This document shows, one piece after another, positions 48,385 to 60,200 of a stretch of 64,000 nucleotides of DNA. The stretch's first letter is position 1. Every line of letters starts with the position of its first letter. The notes below the pieces were generated by a model. That model was not told where the DNA came from. It ran no database searches and saw nothing but the letters and a program-made list of their open reading frames with translations. A program made the translations under genes and the position numbers. Source of the DNA: Canna indica (lineage: Eukaryota > Streptophyta > Magnoliopsida > Zingiberales > Cannaceae); assembly GCA_034359265.1 (NCBI GenBank), contig CP136898.1, positions 3,474,501 through 3,538,500 of the forward strand, read 5' to 3'.

Positions 48385-48921
48385 GTTTACTGAGCATAGA
48401 TTCGGTTCAATTATAATTGAACCGAATTAAAAGAAACTTTTTAACCATTTATCTAATCGAAAATTTTTGATTAATACCATTCGATTAACCGAAAAGATTT
48501 TTTAAAAAATAACTTTTTTTTTCCTCCAAAAATCATACATGTGCTAAGACTCAAAATCAAGCATTTTGTAATCAAACTTTAATTTCTACCTATCTAATCA
48601 TCTTAGCAAATTTTATTATATTTTTTTTTAAAACTAACACATATTATATATATAATCAAATATAAAATAAATAATATTAGACAATACTAAGATTCAAATT
48701 AAGCGGGTGAGAAGCTTAATATTACACTTAACCATGAAGACATGCAAATACCAACATCTGATTAATTCGGTAAATTAATTGAACCGTCGGTTAATTTATT
48801 GAATTGAATCGAAAATCGAAATCTAAATTTTTTTAAACCAAAAATCGAACTGAAATTAATTCAATAAATTCAATTTCGGTTCGGTCAGTTTCGGTGAATC
48901 GAAGAATTTTGCTCACCCCTA
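48385..48921. mobile_element. Degraded hAT-like MITE
   Basis: Repeats of TTCGGTTC and AACCGAA fill both ends, and the right end is TTTTGCTCACCCCTA, the same type as at 10820. The left end (CTGAGCATAGATTCGG) is decayed. Possible target duplications aagttta/aagttata differ in length, so the left limit is uncertain. Confidence 0.5.
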
Positions 48922-48938
48922 AGTTATAGTTTGCAAGA

Positions 48939-48990
48939 ATGATATATATATATATATATATATATATATCTATATATTAACGCTATAAAT
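48939..48990. repeat. (AT)n microsatellite
   Basis: Mostly uninterrupted alternating A and T, about 50 bases. Confidence 0.8.
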
Positions 48991-49335
48991 TATTTTGACT
49001 CAAATAAAGAACAATGTTTTGACCAGTCAAGAGACGACACGTGCTAATAGTGAGGCATGCCTGCATATTAGACGAGGATGTCTCTTACAATTCAGCGATA
49101 ATATATTTTGAATAGTTGGATTGATGTCTCCTAAATTATAATATTATTAATGCTGAATAATTGATAACAAGGGTAAGATGTTAATATTCTTAAACGGTGG
49201 GATGAAACCCTCGTACTAAATCATAGCTGACTTGTTTTGGGTCTGATTTTAAGAGCCAAGCCATCCGGGATCCCCAGAGGCAATTCGATCGGGCCTAGAG
49301 ATCGAGTCGGTCGAGTTCAATTATCAACCAAATGA

Positions 49336-50022
49336 AAATTAATTATATTTTTGGTTTACCAAAATATCAGATTTTTTTCGTTTGGTCATTCATTTTTTAA
49401 AAGAAATTGTTTAGTCTTTCAAAAATTATTTTTATTTTCGGTTGGTCCATTCGTTAATTTTTCGTTAACTTTTACCGTTAAGTGCCAACATGACAATGCT
49501 CACATGAATTGATGAGGGACCAAATGAAAAAATATATATTTTAAAAGACTAAATGGAAAAATATATATTTTAATAACGTAAAGTATATATATATATTTCA
49601 ACAACCCAAGCATAATTTAAAGGGAATAGATGAAAAAAATGATTCATTGCGCCACCACGGCCCGTGCTCGCGCCGCTCTAGCGCAAGGGCAGTGCGAGGG
49701 TGCATCGTAATGGCGCAAGGGCGGCGTGAGCACGAGGGTGTGGTGGCGTAAGGGATCATTTTTTCATTTAGTCTCTTAAAATTATTCTCAGGTTATTAAT
49801 ATATATATATATATATATTTTAAGTTATTAAAAAATATTTTGTTTTTTCATATAGTCCTTTTTTTTCCGTTTGACGTACCCCTCATTAATCCACGTCAGT
49901 ATTATCATGTTGGCACTTAACGACAAAAGTTAATGAAAGATTAACGGATGGACAAAACATAATTTTTTTTAAAATAAGAAACTAAATAGAAAAAATATAA
50001 TTATTTGAGAGACAAAAAATAT
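49336..50022. mobile_element. Foldback element with GC-rich centre
   Basis: The left arm contains GTTAACTTTTACCGTTAAGT followed by GCCAACATGACAATG. The right arm, reversed, contains TTAACTTTTGTCGTTAAGT followed by GCCAACATGATAATA. Arms are roughly 250 bp. The centre (49650-49760) is GC-rich and itself folds on copies of GCGCAAGGGC and CGTGCTCGCGCC. No coding is supported. Confidence 0.75.
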
Positions 50023-50729
50023 AATCAAACCTTTATTTTTTTTGTTCTTTGACAAAAATACCCTCAAATATCTAGACACCGTCTTTCTCCCTCAAACCAT
50101 AGACCATCTTCAAATAAGTGTTAAATAAATAAATAAATAATTTTTAGTATTTTTTTAATATAAACTTTCATATATTTAGATACTATTCATTACTCGCGTG
50201 TATGTAATTTTTCAAATTCACCCTTATATGTCTTGCTGGGGATTATTAATATTCTTGATGGGTCGTGAAATCTCAATTTTATCTAATTATTACATGAACA
50301 ACTACGAAATTTCCTCGATTGGAGATTTCAACTCAAACTCGAATACGGTTCATACTTTTTGGTGCAGTTGACTTTGTAAATTGGGTGCAGTTGTCAACTA
50401 CGAAATTTCATCTAATTAATACTCATAAATTTCAGTTGACTTACAAAATTGGGACCAATCCGGATCGTTTTCCATGGGTGCAGCGTTGCAAACCGGTTCA
50501 GCTAAACCGGATAAGATTTTTCTCAAGAGTTTTCTTCCTGATATAAATATTCACCCGTTTCCTTCCCTCTTAACGGACCAAATTTGAAATTCAAAATCTC
50601 CTCTCCTTCTCCCTTGCCATTTCCAATCACACCAAAACCCTAAATCACGAAAGCGAGACGAAGGGCCCAAATCCATAGTCCGACATACATCGAGCAATCG
50701 CCTCCCGTTGCATTCGATTTCACCACCAT
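50023..50729 (+). promoter_or_regulatory. Promoter and 5'UTR region of the JASON-like gene
   Basis: AT-rich spacer turns into a richer 5'UTR-like block from about 50570, with an AAACCCTAAA telo-box-like site near 50635-50644, before the first start codon at 50730. No classical TATA box stands out. Confidence 0.4.
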
Positions 50730-53562
50730 ATGAAGGGCTCCAAGTTACGCGTCGTCAGAAAAGTCTTGCGTTTCTTCGAATCCGCGATAATGGGTTGCTT
50801 CTTTAGTTGCTTCCGGATCAAAGATAATTCTCGGAGGAGCACCAGTTCATGTGCCAATTCGATCGTCTCCGACGAATGGGTACGAGATGCTTTTCCCCTT
50901 TTCCGATTTGATTGGATCGGGTATTATTCCTTGCACTTTTTTAAATCGTAGCCGGGTTTTATTTGATTTCGTCATGATGTATCAGGTTTCTTTAGTATCA
51001 GAGAAGGGCACTGCCATTGATTCCTCGGTTCACGGTAAATATCTGATCTTGAATAGTGAAGGAGTTATTTGATCTTTTCTAAGTAGCTAAAATTGCTAAT
51101 TTTTTCTCCTACTAATTGAGGGCGAGAAGCACATTCTTTGGTGGAGAATTTTGGCGATGGTAAAGCAACTCCGAGGAATATTGAAAATGAGGTACATGAC
51201 TATTTACATATAGAATTTGTTCTTATATTTGATTAATCTCAATAAATTGCTCAACCGCTTATCTCTGCTATTGTCACCATGGGTAGTGTGTGTCTAATAA
51301 GTTGCAATGCTTGGTTAGTGCGTAATGCCACAGGAGTCTCTTTTTGGTTCAATTATGCGTAGATGCTTAGGTTGTTATGATTATGAATTGAAGTTAGTCC
51401 ATCTGATTCTCTATCTTTATCAGACATGTTATATGGTACTCATGTTTGTTACTATAGTGGATAACAAATTAGCTGATGTGATATGCGAATTGTCATTCTG
51501 CATCATTTTCTGATGGAATTTGTTTGTCCAAAATGTGTTTCATTCTGCATCATTTTCCGAGCTCAATGAAATGTTTATATGTTTCTCGTTTCCAAATAAA
51601 GAAAAAACTTAGGCTCACATGCGGTATATATTCTGCTAATTGTTATGTAAATTCCTTTATATCTTCATATTAAGCAGTGCTATTATAGTTGTATACTAAA
51701 CCATGAGGATACCTTCTAAACGTTATACAATAATGTAATATTATTAATTGTATTGATTAAGTTCCAAAAGACTAGCTATTTAATGTTTTTGTCAATATAA
51801 TAAGTTCTAAATAGTTTTTAAATATGGACTTCATCTGCAACATGGTGTGGCCGTATGGGCTTGCCGCTTGCGGACCATGTATGAGCTATACTTTGATCTA
51901 TCTCATTCAACTCCTCACGATTATTTTCTATCCTTTCTAGTATATTTTTGTTTTTATTTTATGTTCTCCTCATGAATTTCTACAACTTACTCCATTATAT
52001 GTTTGTATGGTTATCAATTCTTGGCTACTTTTCAACAGTTATCACTCGTCTCGTTTTCATGGAGAATTTAACTTAATACTGTTCAATGTTGACTAATTAT
52101 ATTTAATTGACTAAATTTCTCAAGGATTCAGCCGCACGTTCGAAAACCAATGAAGAAGTACAAGAGAGAACAAATGAAGTATTTTCCCATACTTTTCAGG
52201 ATGATGGCTTGTCTTCTGGCTTTCCTTCAGAACCTCGCGCATTAGGTGACATGAACAATAATTTAGATGAACAAAGCGATGCCATGCAAAACGTAGCAAA
52301 ATTGGATAATAATTTAGGGCAACACGCAAACAATTTTGACAGGTAATAGTTCTTGATTCTCTACATAAAGGTTTAAAGATTGCAACTTTTATATAGTATT
52401 TTTTTATTTCACAAAGTAAATATTTATTTTATCTCATTGTAACATTGGTTATTGATCATTATACTTTGGAACATACATGTAGGTTTATTTTTGAGGGACA
52501 ACAGACAACGAGGGAGGTTCTGCAGCCTGAAGGGAATAATTATGTATCTCAAGTTGACTGCGATCAAGATTCAGTTGATCTGGATATTTCCCCATCACAA
52601 AATGATAGCAAGATTCAAACCGTTGAAAATGATTCACCATGTCCAACTCCACTAAATTTAATTGATGAAATGCAGACCCCGAGTACAGTTTATCCAGTTA
52701 ATTCGGAGAATCGTAGAACTGCACAATGCAACAGGATCCACACACAATATATATATCCTGTTCTGAAACCAGTAGAGAATCTACCTCACCGGGTTTCCCT
52801 GAGACAAGGCCCTGCACTGCTTGCTCAGTCGGATGACTGTTTTGAGCAACAGCTGAAGATTGGCACAACAGATAGCACAGAGAGAAGAAATAAGGTTTTA
52901 GTTGGTGCAGATCATGAGGATTCTAATTTCATTAACTCAAAGTTGTCATTCCCCTATATTCACAGAAACCATGATGGAAACCTAATTTCATCAACCCTCA
53001 AATCAGTGCACAAGAACACTCCATGCGACTTGCCACCAATTTTTGGTAGCTCAGATCAAGTAAATATTGAACCAGAAACTCCAGAGATCATCATCTCAAA
53101 CGTATCTAAGTGGCTCAAGCCTGAGCCTCTAGATAATGAGAAAGGATTGATTATGCATGTTCCCAATAATCTTGGTGACGATAGGCCTATAATTGGAACT
53201 GTTGCTGCACACTGGGCTGATACCGTGCCCTTTCCTAAGTCTCCCATGTTTTGGGGTCTAAATGGAATTCCTAATTCGACAAACAAATATAAGGAGGTTT
53301 ATACATTTTTGATTTATGACATACATTTTACTTTATTCTGCTGGAGTTTTAAAACTATTTCTGACTTCATTATCAGGATCAAAAAGTAAGTTGGCATGCA
53401 ACCCTTTTTGAAGAGAGGTTAGAGAAAGTGTTATCTGATGAGAAGCATTTGCCTCAAAGGTATGTTTATTGAATTCAAGACATCAGTTTGTATAATTTGC
53501 TTTTCTAACACACGCTTATAATTTTCAGGAAGCTTCTGTATAGAGAACCAGCAGATCCATAG
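50730..53562 (+). CDS. JASON-like protein, seven exons
   Basis: Exons: 50730-50879, 50986-51034, 51121-51191, 52125-52342, 52483-53296, 53377-53459, 53529-53562; all junctions are GT-AG and in frame, giving 472 residues (452 if the start is MGCFF at 50790, which is the usual family N-terminus). Family marks are MGCFFSCFRIKD at the N-terminus, YIYPVLKPVENL in the middle (exon 5), and DQKVSWHATLFEERLEKVL near the end. Arabidopsis JASON (At1g06660) keeps the two spindles of male meiosis II apart; loss gives unreduced pollen. Other copies of the family have no known role, so this function is only a possibility. The C-terminus ends soon after KLLYREPADP and may be shorter than in relatives. Confidence 0.8.
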
Positions 53563-54210
53563 GATGAAAGCAGGGAATTTAAACTATGCTGACTTGAGAA
53601 GTCTGAAGTATGTTTGCCATTTCATAGTTTTGTCGCAAGCTGACCACTGCTTTTGACATACCTTTGAATCGAATGGTCCTTGCCAATTGCCATATTGATA
53701 TCTGGTGTACCTGTTAATTTATAGTTCCTAAATCTCTGCTCATGTAAAACTGTTTTATAGAGTTCCAAGGGTTTTGCATTTGTTGTATAGTGACATTAAT
53801 CAATGATGCAGATCTGAATTATCTAACTCCCCCTATAATGATTTACTAACCAAAATATGTGTTTCATTGATCTTTTGAAAATGTTGTTTATTTCTAGTTT
53901 GGATCTTCTGACGATCTTCTAGAAAATTCTGTTTTGTAGTGCTTACAATTAGCTTTCACTAACTTTCCTCTGAAGCCCCCTGAATTGAGTTAGACACATT
54001 GATTTTTGAAAAATAAAATAAAATTGTATCGAGTTCATCAACTTTAGGCCATTATAAAATTTCTGAATTAGAAATCAGTTGGCATGGTTGTCCAAAATGT
54101 CTCAGGCTGTCTTTTTCTCTTGCAAATTATTCTCTTTTTCCCATCTCCAAATTGCATATTACTATAATCCAATTATTTATTATTTAAGTTTTCAATAATT
54201 ATATTAATTA
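53563..54210. other. 3'UTR of the JASON-like gene and spacer
   Basis: No gene or element ends are recognised. Confidence 0.45.
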
Positions 54211-54671
54211 TGACAATATATTAACAAAACTACAATAATAATGACGATTTCAGGGTTAAAAAGTTAGTTTGTCATATGACAATATATTAACAAAACCACA
54301 ATAATAATGATCTCGTGCCCAATGAATGGAACACTATCCGATGAAGTCATCTGACAAGTGAGGATTAAATTGTCACATATAGTAAAGTTACGATCTCATA
54401 AACTAAACTTCTTCAATTTATTTAGGAGGTGTTTGATTATCGTAAGTGCATGCAAAAAGTAAATGAGTGCGAATAAAACTTATAGCTAAAATTAAATCAT
54501 GTTATGCTAATTTATTGAAAAAAAAGAAGGAATTCTCCGCTAAGGAGCTTATCAAAGGTTGAGGGATGAACTGAATCCGTCGTGGGCAATGACTGCAGGT
54601 TATTGAAGTAGATGAAAAACCGAACCAAACCGGTATATTAGTATACATATTAATACATATTATTATGTGTA
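54211..54671 (+). repeat. Duplicated flank, shared with 60150-60590
   Basis: This stretch is nearly identical to 60150-60590 (for example CACTATCCGATGAAGTCATC and GGAATTCTCCGCTAAGGAGC in both). It begins with an internal 66-bp repeat (TGACAATATATTAACAAAAC at 54211 and 54277). Together with copy A it forms a segmental duplication of more than 1.1 kb. Confidence 0.85.
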
Positions 54672-55391
54672 TATCAGTATATGTATATATTTCGTATATA
54701 TTTCAGCATATTATGTATATATAACTATATATATTAAAGTTAATATTTTTCTTTCTTATTGCTAACATAAACTAAAACAATTTCTCCTGCGATCTCTTTT
54801 TTTCTAACCCTAGATTTCGCAATTCCTAGCTAACTAGAGGGCCGCGCTGCGGACGGTGACTGCGACGGAGCTCCGCCAGCCCCAGGCGCCAGATCGCAAA
54901 CTTCTAATCCCGGAACCCCACGGGGTCAGTGATATCGAGCCAGCGTAACGCCGGAGGGTTCATCCAGATCACCCTACTATCGCGGGAGACGGCGCATCTC
55001 CAAGACTCTTAGTTCTCTCCATTTTGTGTGGCAGGTATCACTTTCTGAAATCCGAATCTCTAATGTTTGGTCTTGGATTTTCTTGCTGCTGTATTGGATC
55101 TGTTACATTGGCCCTATTTAGGTTTTGGCTTTGCCTCGATCCATTGCTTTGCATACATCATTTGATTTTTGATTTACTTGCTTTGTCTGTCTAAGTTTTG
55201 ATCTTTACTTGTAATAAGTTGTGATCAAATTGCTTGATCGTGTGTCACTGCACTTGTGCCCGTGTGTGCTACACTGCTATTCACTTTGTGGAGATTTTTC
55301 CTTGAATGTTACATTTTCTTTCTTTTGTTAACTAAATTATATACTCCATAGGGTTAACTAAATGTAGAAAAGAAAATATATACTTGCAGTA
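54672..55391 (+). promoter_or_regulatory. Promoter/leader-exon/intron module, copy A
   Basis: The unit has a telo-box AACCCTA at 54806-54812, a GC-rich leader exon (about 54836-55034) ending GTGTGGCAG, and a donor at 55035 (GTATCA). A T-rich intron start follows. Copy B follows directly with a repeat period of 720 bp, so either copy could start transcripts of the mL54 gene at 56862. Confidence 0.75.
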
Positions 55392-55992
55392 TATCAGTAT
55401 ATGTATATATTTCAGCATATTATGTATATATAACTATATATATTAAAGTTAATATTTTTCTTTCTTATTGCTAACATAAACTAAAACAATTTCTCCTGCG
55501 ATCTCTTTTTTTTCTAACCCTAGATTTCGCAATTCCTAGCTAACTAGAGGGCCGTGCTGCGGACGGTGACTGCGACGGAGCTCCGCCAGCGCCAGGCGTC
55601 AGATCGCAAACTTCTAATCCCGGAACCCCACGGGGTCAGTGATATCGAGCCAGCATAACGCCGGAGGGTTCATCCAGATCACCCTACTATCGCGGGAGAC
55701 GACGCATCTCCAAGACTCTTAGTTCTCTCCATTTTTTGTGGCAGGTATCACTTTTTGAAATCCGAATCTCTAATGTTTGGTCTTGGATTTTCTTGCTGCT
55801 GTATTGGATCTGTTACATTGGCCCTATTTAGGTTTTGGCTTTGCCTCGATCCATTGCTTTGCATACATCATTTGATTTTTGATTTACTTGCTTTGTCTGT
55901 CTAAGTTTTGATCTTTACATGTAATAAGTTGTGATCAAATTGCTTGATCGTGTGTCACTGCACTTGTGCCCGTGTGTGCTACACTGCTATTT
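55392..55992 (+). promoter_or_regulatory. Promoter/leader-exon/intron module, copy B, nearest intact copy to mL54
   Basis: The telo-box is at 55516-55522, the leader exon ends at 55744 (GTGGCAG) with donor GTATCA at 55745. It is nearly identical to copy A but stops at ...ACACTGCTATT (55992). The matching acceptor is TTATCTACAG at 56792-56801, giving a leader intron of about 1.06 kb. Confidence 0.75.
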
Positions 55993-56300
55993 AATAACTG
56001 GTCTTGGATATTCTTACCATTGTCTGACCTTATTTAGGTTTTGGCTGTGCCTCGATCAGTTGCCCTGGGCACATCATCGGGGCTTTGATTTCCTTCGCTT
56101 TGTGTGTCTAAGTTTTGGTCTTTATTTGTAATAATTTGTGATCAAATTGTGTGTCACTGCACTTGTGCCCGTGTGTGCTACACTGCCATTCGTTTTGTGG
56201 AGATTTTTACTTGAATGTTATTTTTTTCTTTCGTTAACTAAATCATATAGTCCATATGATGAACTAAATGTATAGAGGATTTTTTTTTTCTTTTTTTTGA
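55993..56300 (+). repeat. Partial, diverged copy of the leader-intron sequence
   Basis: From TGGTCTTGGATATTCTTACC onward this repeats the intron part of the module, with many more changes than copies A and B, and ends near the T-run at 56280-56296. It probably is the original intron of the mL54 gene, into which newer copies were added upstream. Confidence 0.7.
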
Positions 56301-56861
56301 AGTAGATGAGTTTTTTTTAATATATTTTTTATGTGATTTGAGGATGAATGATAGTATATTACTATGCAGTAAAGAGATTTTTTATTATTCCAATTAAGCC
56401 ATGCAAACGAAATACATTTGTGCACAAGTATATTTCAGATGATTAGTTATATGAGATACTTTCAGTAGGCATGTTACTGGTGTGTTTTTATGGTGCTGTT
56501 TTCAACCTGTGAAAGAGTCGCATTTGTGCATCATAAATTTCATTGTAAAGTTCAAGTTTTAACTTAGATGTTAGTAAAGTTATATATGTATTCTATTTCT
56601 TAATTGAGCATATGCAATTGGAATACTAGCCAAGCTTGCTTTGCCTAGTATATTCAGGATGGCATTCAATTAACACGGATTTGTCATTATCATAATATAA
56701 CCAAATTTGAAAAGCTTTATTGATATAATATCAATAGAGCTTTTCAGGATTGCCATTCAGATTAGTTCTAGATATCTGCATTTTGCATTGCTTATCTACA
56801 GGAGAACATCAATTGATCTCCTTTATACAACTGTGACAGTTTGACGCAAAGGAGATAAATC

Positions 56862-57251
56862 ATGGCATTGAGTTACAGAAGCTTATTGAGGGAAATCAGC
56901 ATAGCAAACAAGGCTCCTTGTTTGGTAGGAATCAGAGGGTTTGCAATGGGTGGCAAAAAGAAGGGGCCTAAAGGTGCAAGTGATGCCCCGAAAGCTTCTG
57001 CTCTAAGCAAAGAATTGAAAAGCACCACACTTTATGGAGGCAATATCCTGAAGGAAAACGCAGATCCAAAGATATTGCCGGATACAGACTACCCAGATTG
57101 GCTGGTGCATTTGCTTGATAAGCGTCCTCCTTTGAGTGAGCTACGGAGAAAGGAGACGGAATCTCTTTCATTTGATGACCTGAAGCGCTATGTTAAGCTG
57201 GATAATCGTGCACGGATTAAAGAGAATAATGCTGCCAGAGCTAAAAATTGA
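56862..57251 (+). CDS. Mitochondrial large-subunit ribosomal protein mL54 (MRPL37/MRPL54 family)
   Basis: A 129-residue protein with a short, basic N-terminal presequence (about 1-28) for import into mitochondria. Next comes the lysine-rich MGGKKKGPKG, then KSTTLYGGNILKENADPKIL and DYPDWLVHLLDKRPPLSELR, the conserved core of the mL54 family; it ends VKLDNRARIKENNAARAKN, as expected for full-length members. mL54 is a protein of the mitochondrial ribosome with no bacterial counterpart. The coding part is a single exon; the 5'UTR exon begins at 56802 after an intron (see modules A and B). The start at 56862 is the only good ATG. Confidence 0.92.
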   Translation: MALSYRSLLREISIANKAPCLVGIRGFAMGGKKKGPKGASDAPKASALSKELKSTTLYGGNILKENADPKILPDTDYPDWLVHLLDKRPPLSELRRKETESLSFDDLKRYVKLDNRARIKENNAARAKN

Positions 57252-58337
57252 TATTTATGTTTAGCAAATTGTCATCGCTCAATGTTGTATCAGTTTGAAC
57301 TCGAGTTCGTAGGGACCATGTGAGTTCACTTGCCTTTGATATGCTCAACTCACATCAGAATAATGCTGCAGGAACGTAGATGATGGAGAATGTCTTCATA
57401 ACGACTACTTTAGACGCATTTGAACTCTTCCTCAAATTGCTTTATTTGGTTTTCATCAAATTAGATATGCTAATTGAGATTTGGTTTCCAGTTTGATCAA
57501 TTAATTTTTTGTGTATGAATCACCTTGATCTATGTTATGAATTTTGAGCACCCTATACAATAGCTAATAGCCATATTTAACTGCTATCTTTTTCCTCGGA
57601 ATTAAAAAACAAATTTGATCAATATATCTCCATGTCATTTCCAAAATGGATATCCTTTCCAGCTATGAAGGCGCCGTTATTCTTTGGATCCCTTTGTAGT
57701 TTAGTAGAGAGAATTCATGCAGAAACTAGGGTATATGAGGGATATTCCTTGTGTGAGCAGTTTGCACGAGAGCTCGGATCATGAACAGGTATTTGTTTGA
57801 TAGTTTATAACTTTATTTTGTCTAACACTTTACAATAATTATAAGGGTAAATTATCTTGACCAATCTTTCTTCTTTTCGTTGGGTGATACTACTTTTGTA
57901 ATTAACGGTGTTAAACGAAATTTGTTAATAATATAATTTTTTTTTGTGCTTCTCGTTGAAAAATTATTAAAAAGTATGCATAAAATAATTAAATAAATAT
58001 TTTAAAATTAAAAAAATTAAAAATATATTTTATTGTTTAATATTTTTTACGAAATTATTGTTAGTTGAACGTGAAAATTAAAATATTAAGTACTCATGAG
58101 TGAAAATATGAGAGAATGAGAGTTAAATGTCATTTAAAATAAACAAAAGTTGTAAATATTTCGAAAATACATTTTGTAAACATGTGCGGTGCATATGACA
58201 TAAACTCCATTAATAATTTTCGTTAGTAGGAGGTATGTATAATTTTTTACAAAACTTAGGGAGATCATAAGATAAAATTACAAATAGAAAAGGTGTTAGT
58301 GTAATTTCATTTAATCTCAAGGGATGTTAGTATAATT
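57252..58337. other. mL54 3'UTR and AT-rich spacer
   Basis: The 3'UTR should occupy the first 250-350 bases. I see no other gene. Confidence 0.45.
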
Positions 58338-58999
58338 TAGGGTAAATTACACAGAACCCTCATCGACTATAGTTAGTGTGTGCAAAGATTACCTAAACTA
58401 CCAAGTGTGCACGGAACCCTCATCAACTACATTTTTTGTTTAAATAATTCACATTCGTTAGCTCGTCCGTTAGTAACTTAATGGTAAAACTGTCACATGC
58501 GCAGAATCCTCCTCTATAGTGGCACGTGGCAGTAATATCAACCATTTATCTTATCCAATAGTCATCACTTTTACTTCTACTAATCCCTTACTTGCCTACA
58601 CTTCTCACTTTGCCCTAGACTTCACCACCACCGTCGGAGGAGGAGGAGGTTGTCGACGACCTCCTCCTTCTCTTCTTCTTCTTCTAGAGGAGGAGGAGGA
58701 GGTCGTCGGTGGCGACGGTGGAGTCTACGGCAAGAGGAGGAGTGTAGGTAGGTGATGGATGAGTAGAAGAAGTGACGACTGCCAGATGAGATGAAGAGTG
58801 AAGATTGCTGTCATACGACATTAGGGAGGAGGGTTCTGCGTGCGTGATAATTTTACCGTTAAATTACAAATGTACGAGCTAACAAAAGAGGTTATTTGAA
58901 TAAAAATATAGTCGATGGGGGTTTCGTGCATACTTGGTAGTTTATGTAGTCTTTGTGCACATCGACTATAGCCGAGGGAGTTCCGTGTAATGTACCCTA
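58338..58999. mobile_element. Foldback, Mutator-like non-autonomous element
   Basis: The left end TAGGGTAAATTACACAGAAC pairs with the right end, reversed TAGGGTACATTACACGGAAC; arms extend about 170 bp (AGCTCGTCCGTTAGTAACTT left, matched at right by 'ACGAGCTAAC'). The 9 bases outside, agtataatt and attataatg, match at 7 of 9, fitting the 9-bp duplication of Mutator-like elements. The centre holds GGAGGAGGAGG-type and CCTCCTCC tracts that also pair. The short frame at 58519-58755 is not credible as a gene. Confidence 0.75.
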
Positions 59000-59735
59000 A
59001 TTATAATGATGTCATAGCTTGATCGACGGAAGATGCTTGTGTCCACACTTTATATCAATATTTTTGGAGAAAAATATTTGTCTCCCATGTTATTACTCAA
59101 TATATATACATCATTCAGTTTTCTAATAAAAAATTATAATATTTGTGTTTACGTGTGCTTTTTTAATGACAATATTAATATTATATATTTATGACTTGAT
59201 TTTTAATAATGGAACTAATGTTTTATTTTTTGGTAAACTATTTTTTAATAATGGAACACATTGAATGATATATTTTTATTATTTAATTCTTAACTTCTAA
59301 ATCAATCAATGTAACATTTCTAATGGGACAATAAGTAATTTTGGATTTAAATAAATAAATAAATATAAAAACAATGGAGAAAACAATAATATATTAAAAA
59401 TGACATCAAAATTAATTTACCAAATACAAAAATTATGTTTAAAATAAATAAAATTATATTGATTTTCTCAAATTATATGTTATAATTTTTTTTAGAATAT
59501 AAACATTAAAAGTAGAATATTTTCAATATGATCAATTTATTAAATTTAAGAAAATTAATTATACATTAGGATAATAAATAAATTAATATTCACTGTTTAT
59601 TTAGTACATGAATTTTTTATAAGATAAGAATATAAAAATATAAAAATAATATTATATCTAATGCATGTAGATTAAATTTAAAAAATTCTTATCTAATACT
59701 TTATTATTTATTATCTAATTTTATCATATTTTATT
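59000..59735. other. AT-rich spacer
   Basis: No gene or element end is recognised. Confidence 0.5.
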
Positions 59736-60200
59736 CAATAAAGCACACGTACCATTAAACGATACTTCAATGATCAAAGCAATTGTTGAGTGATATTACG
59801 TTACAATCACTTTGTAATAATTAACATGTGTTTAGTGACGATTGCATTATCGATTTTATGGTTAAAAGGGTAGTTTTGCCAAATGACAATATATTAAGAA
59901 AATTATAATTATTTATTTAATGCATGAACGAGAAGAAAATAAAAATAAAAATAATATTATATTGGATGCAGATCGGATTTTAAAAGTTATTATTTAATAC
60001 TTCATTATTTATTATTTTATTATATTATATTATATTTAATAAAGCAAACATAACATTAAATGCTCGTTTGATGATCAAAGCAATTCTTGATCGATATCAC
60101 GTCACAATCACTTTGTAATAATTAACATGTGTTTAACAACGGTTGCATTAACGATTTCAGGGTTAAAAAGTTAGTTTGCCATATGACAATATATTAACAA
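59736..60200. repeat. Two-copy tandem duplication, period about 305 bp
   Basis: Sequence from about 59736 to 59905 returns at about 60042-60205 with moderate change: ACAATCACTTTGTAATAATT followed by AACATGTGTTTA occurs at about 59809 and 60112, and GGTTAAAA..GTAGTTTTGCC at 59861 against GGGTTAAAAAGTTAGTTTGCC at 60161. The second copy leads straight into the duplicated flank of module C. Confidence 0.7.

Noticed and set aside
58519..58755. 78-codon frame with Gly- and Pro-rich stretches
   Set aside because: Produced by the GGAGGAGG/CCTCCTCC centre of a foldback element.
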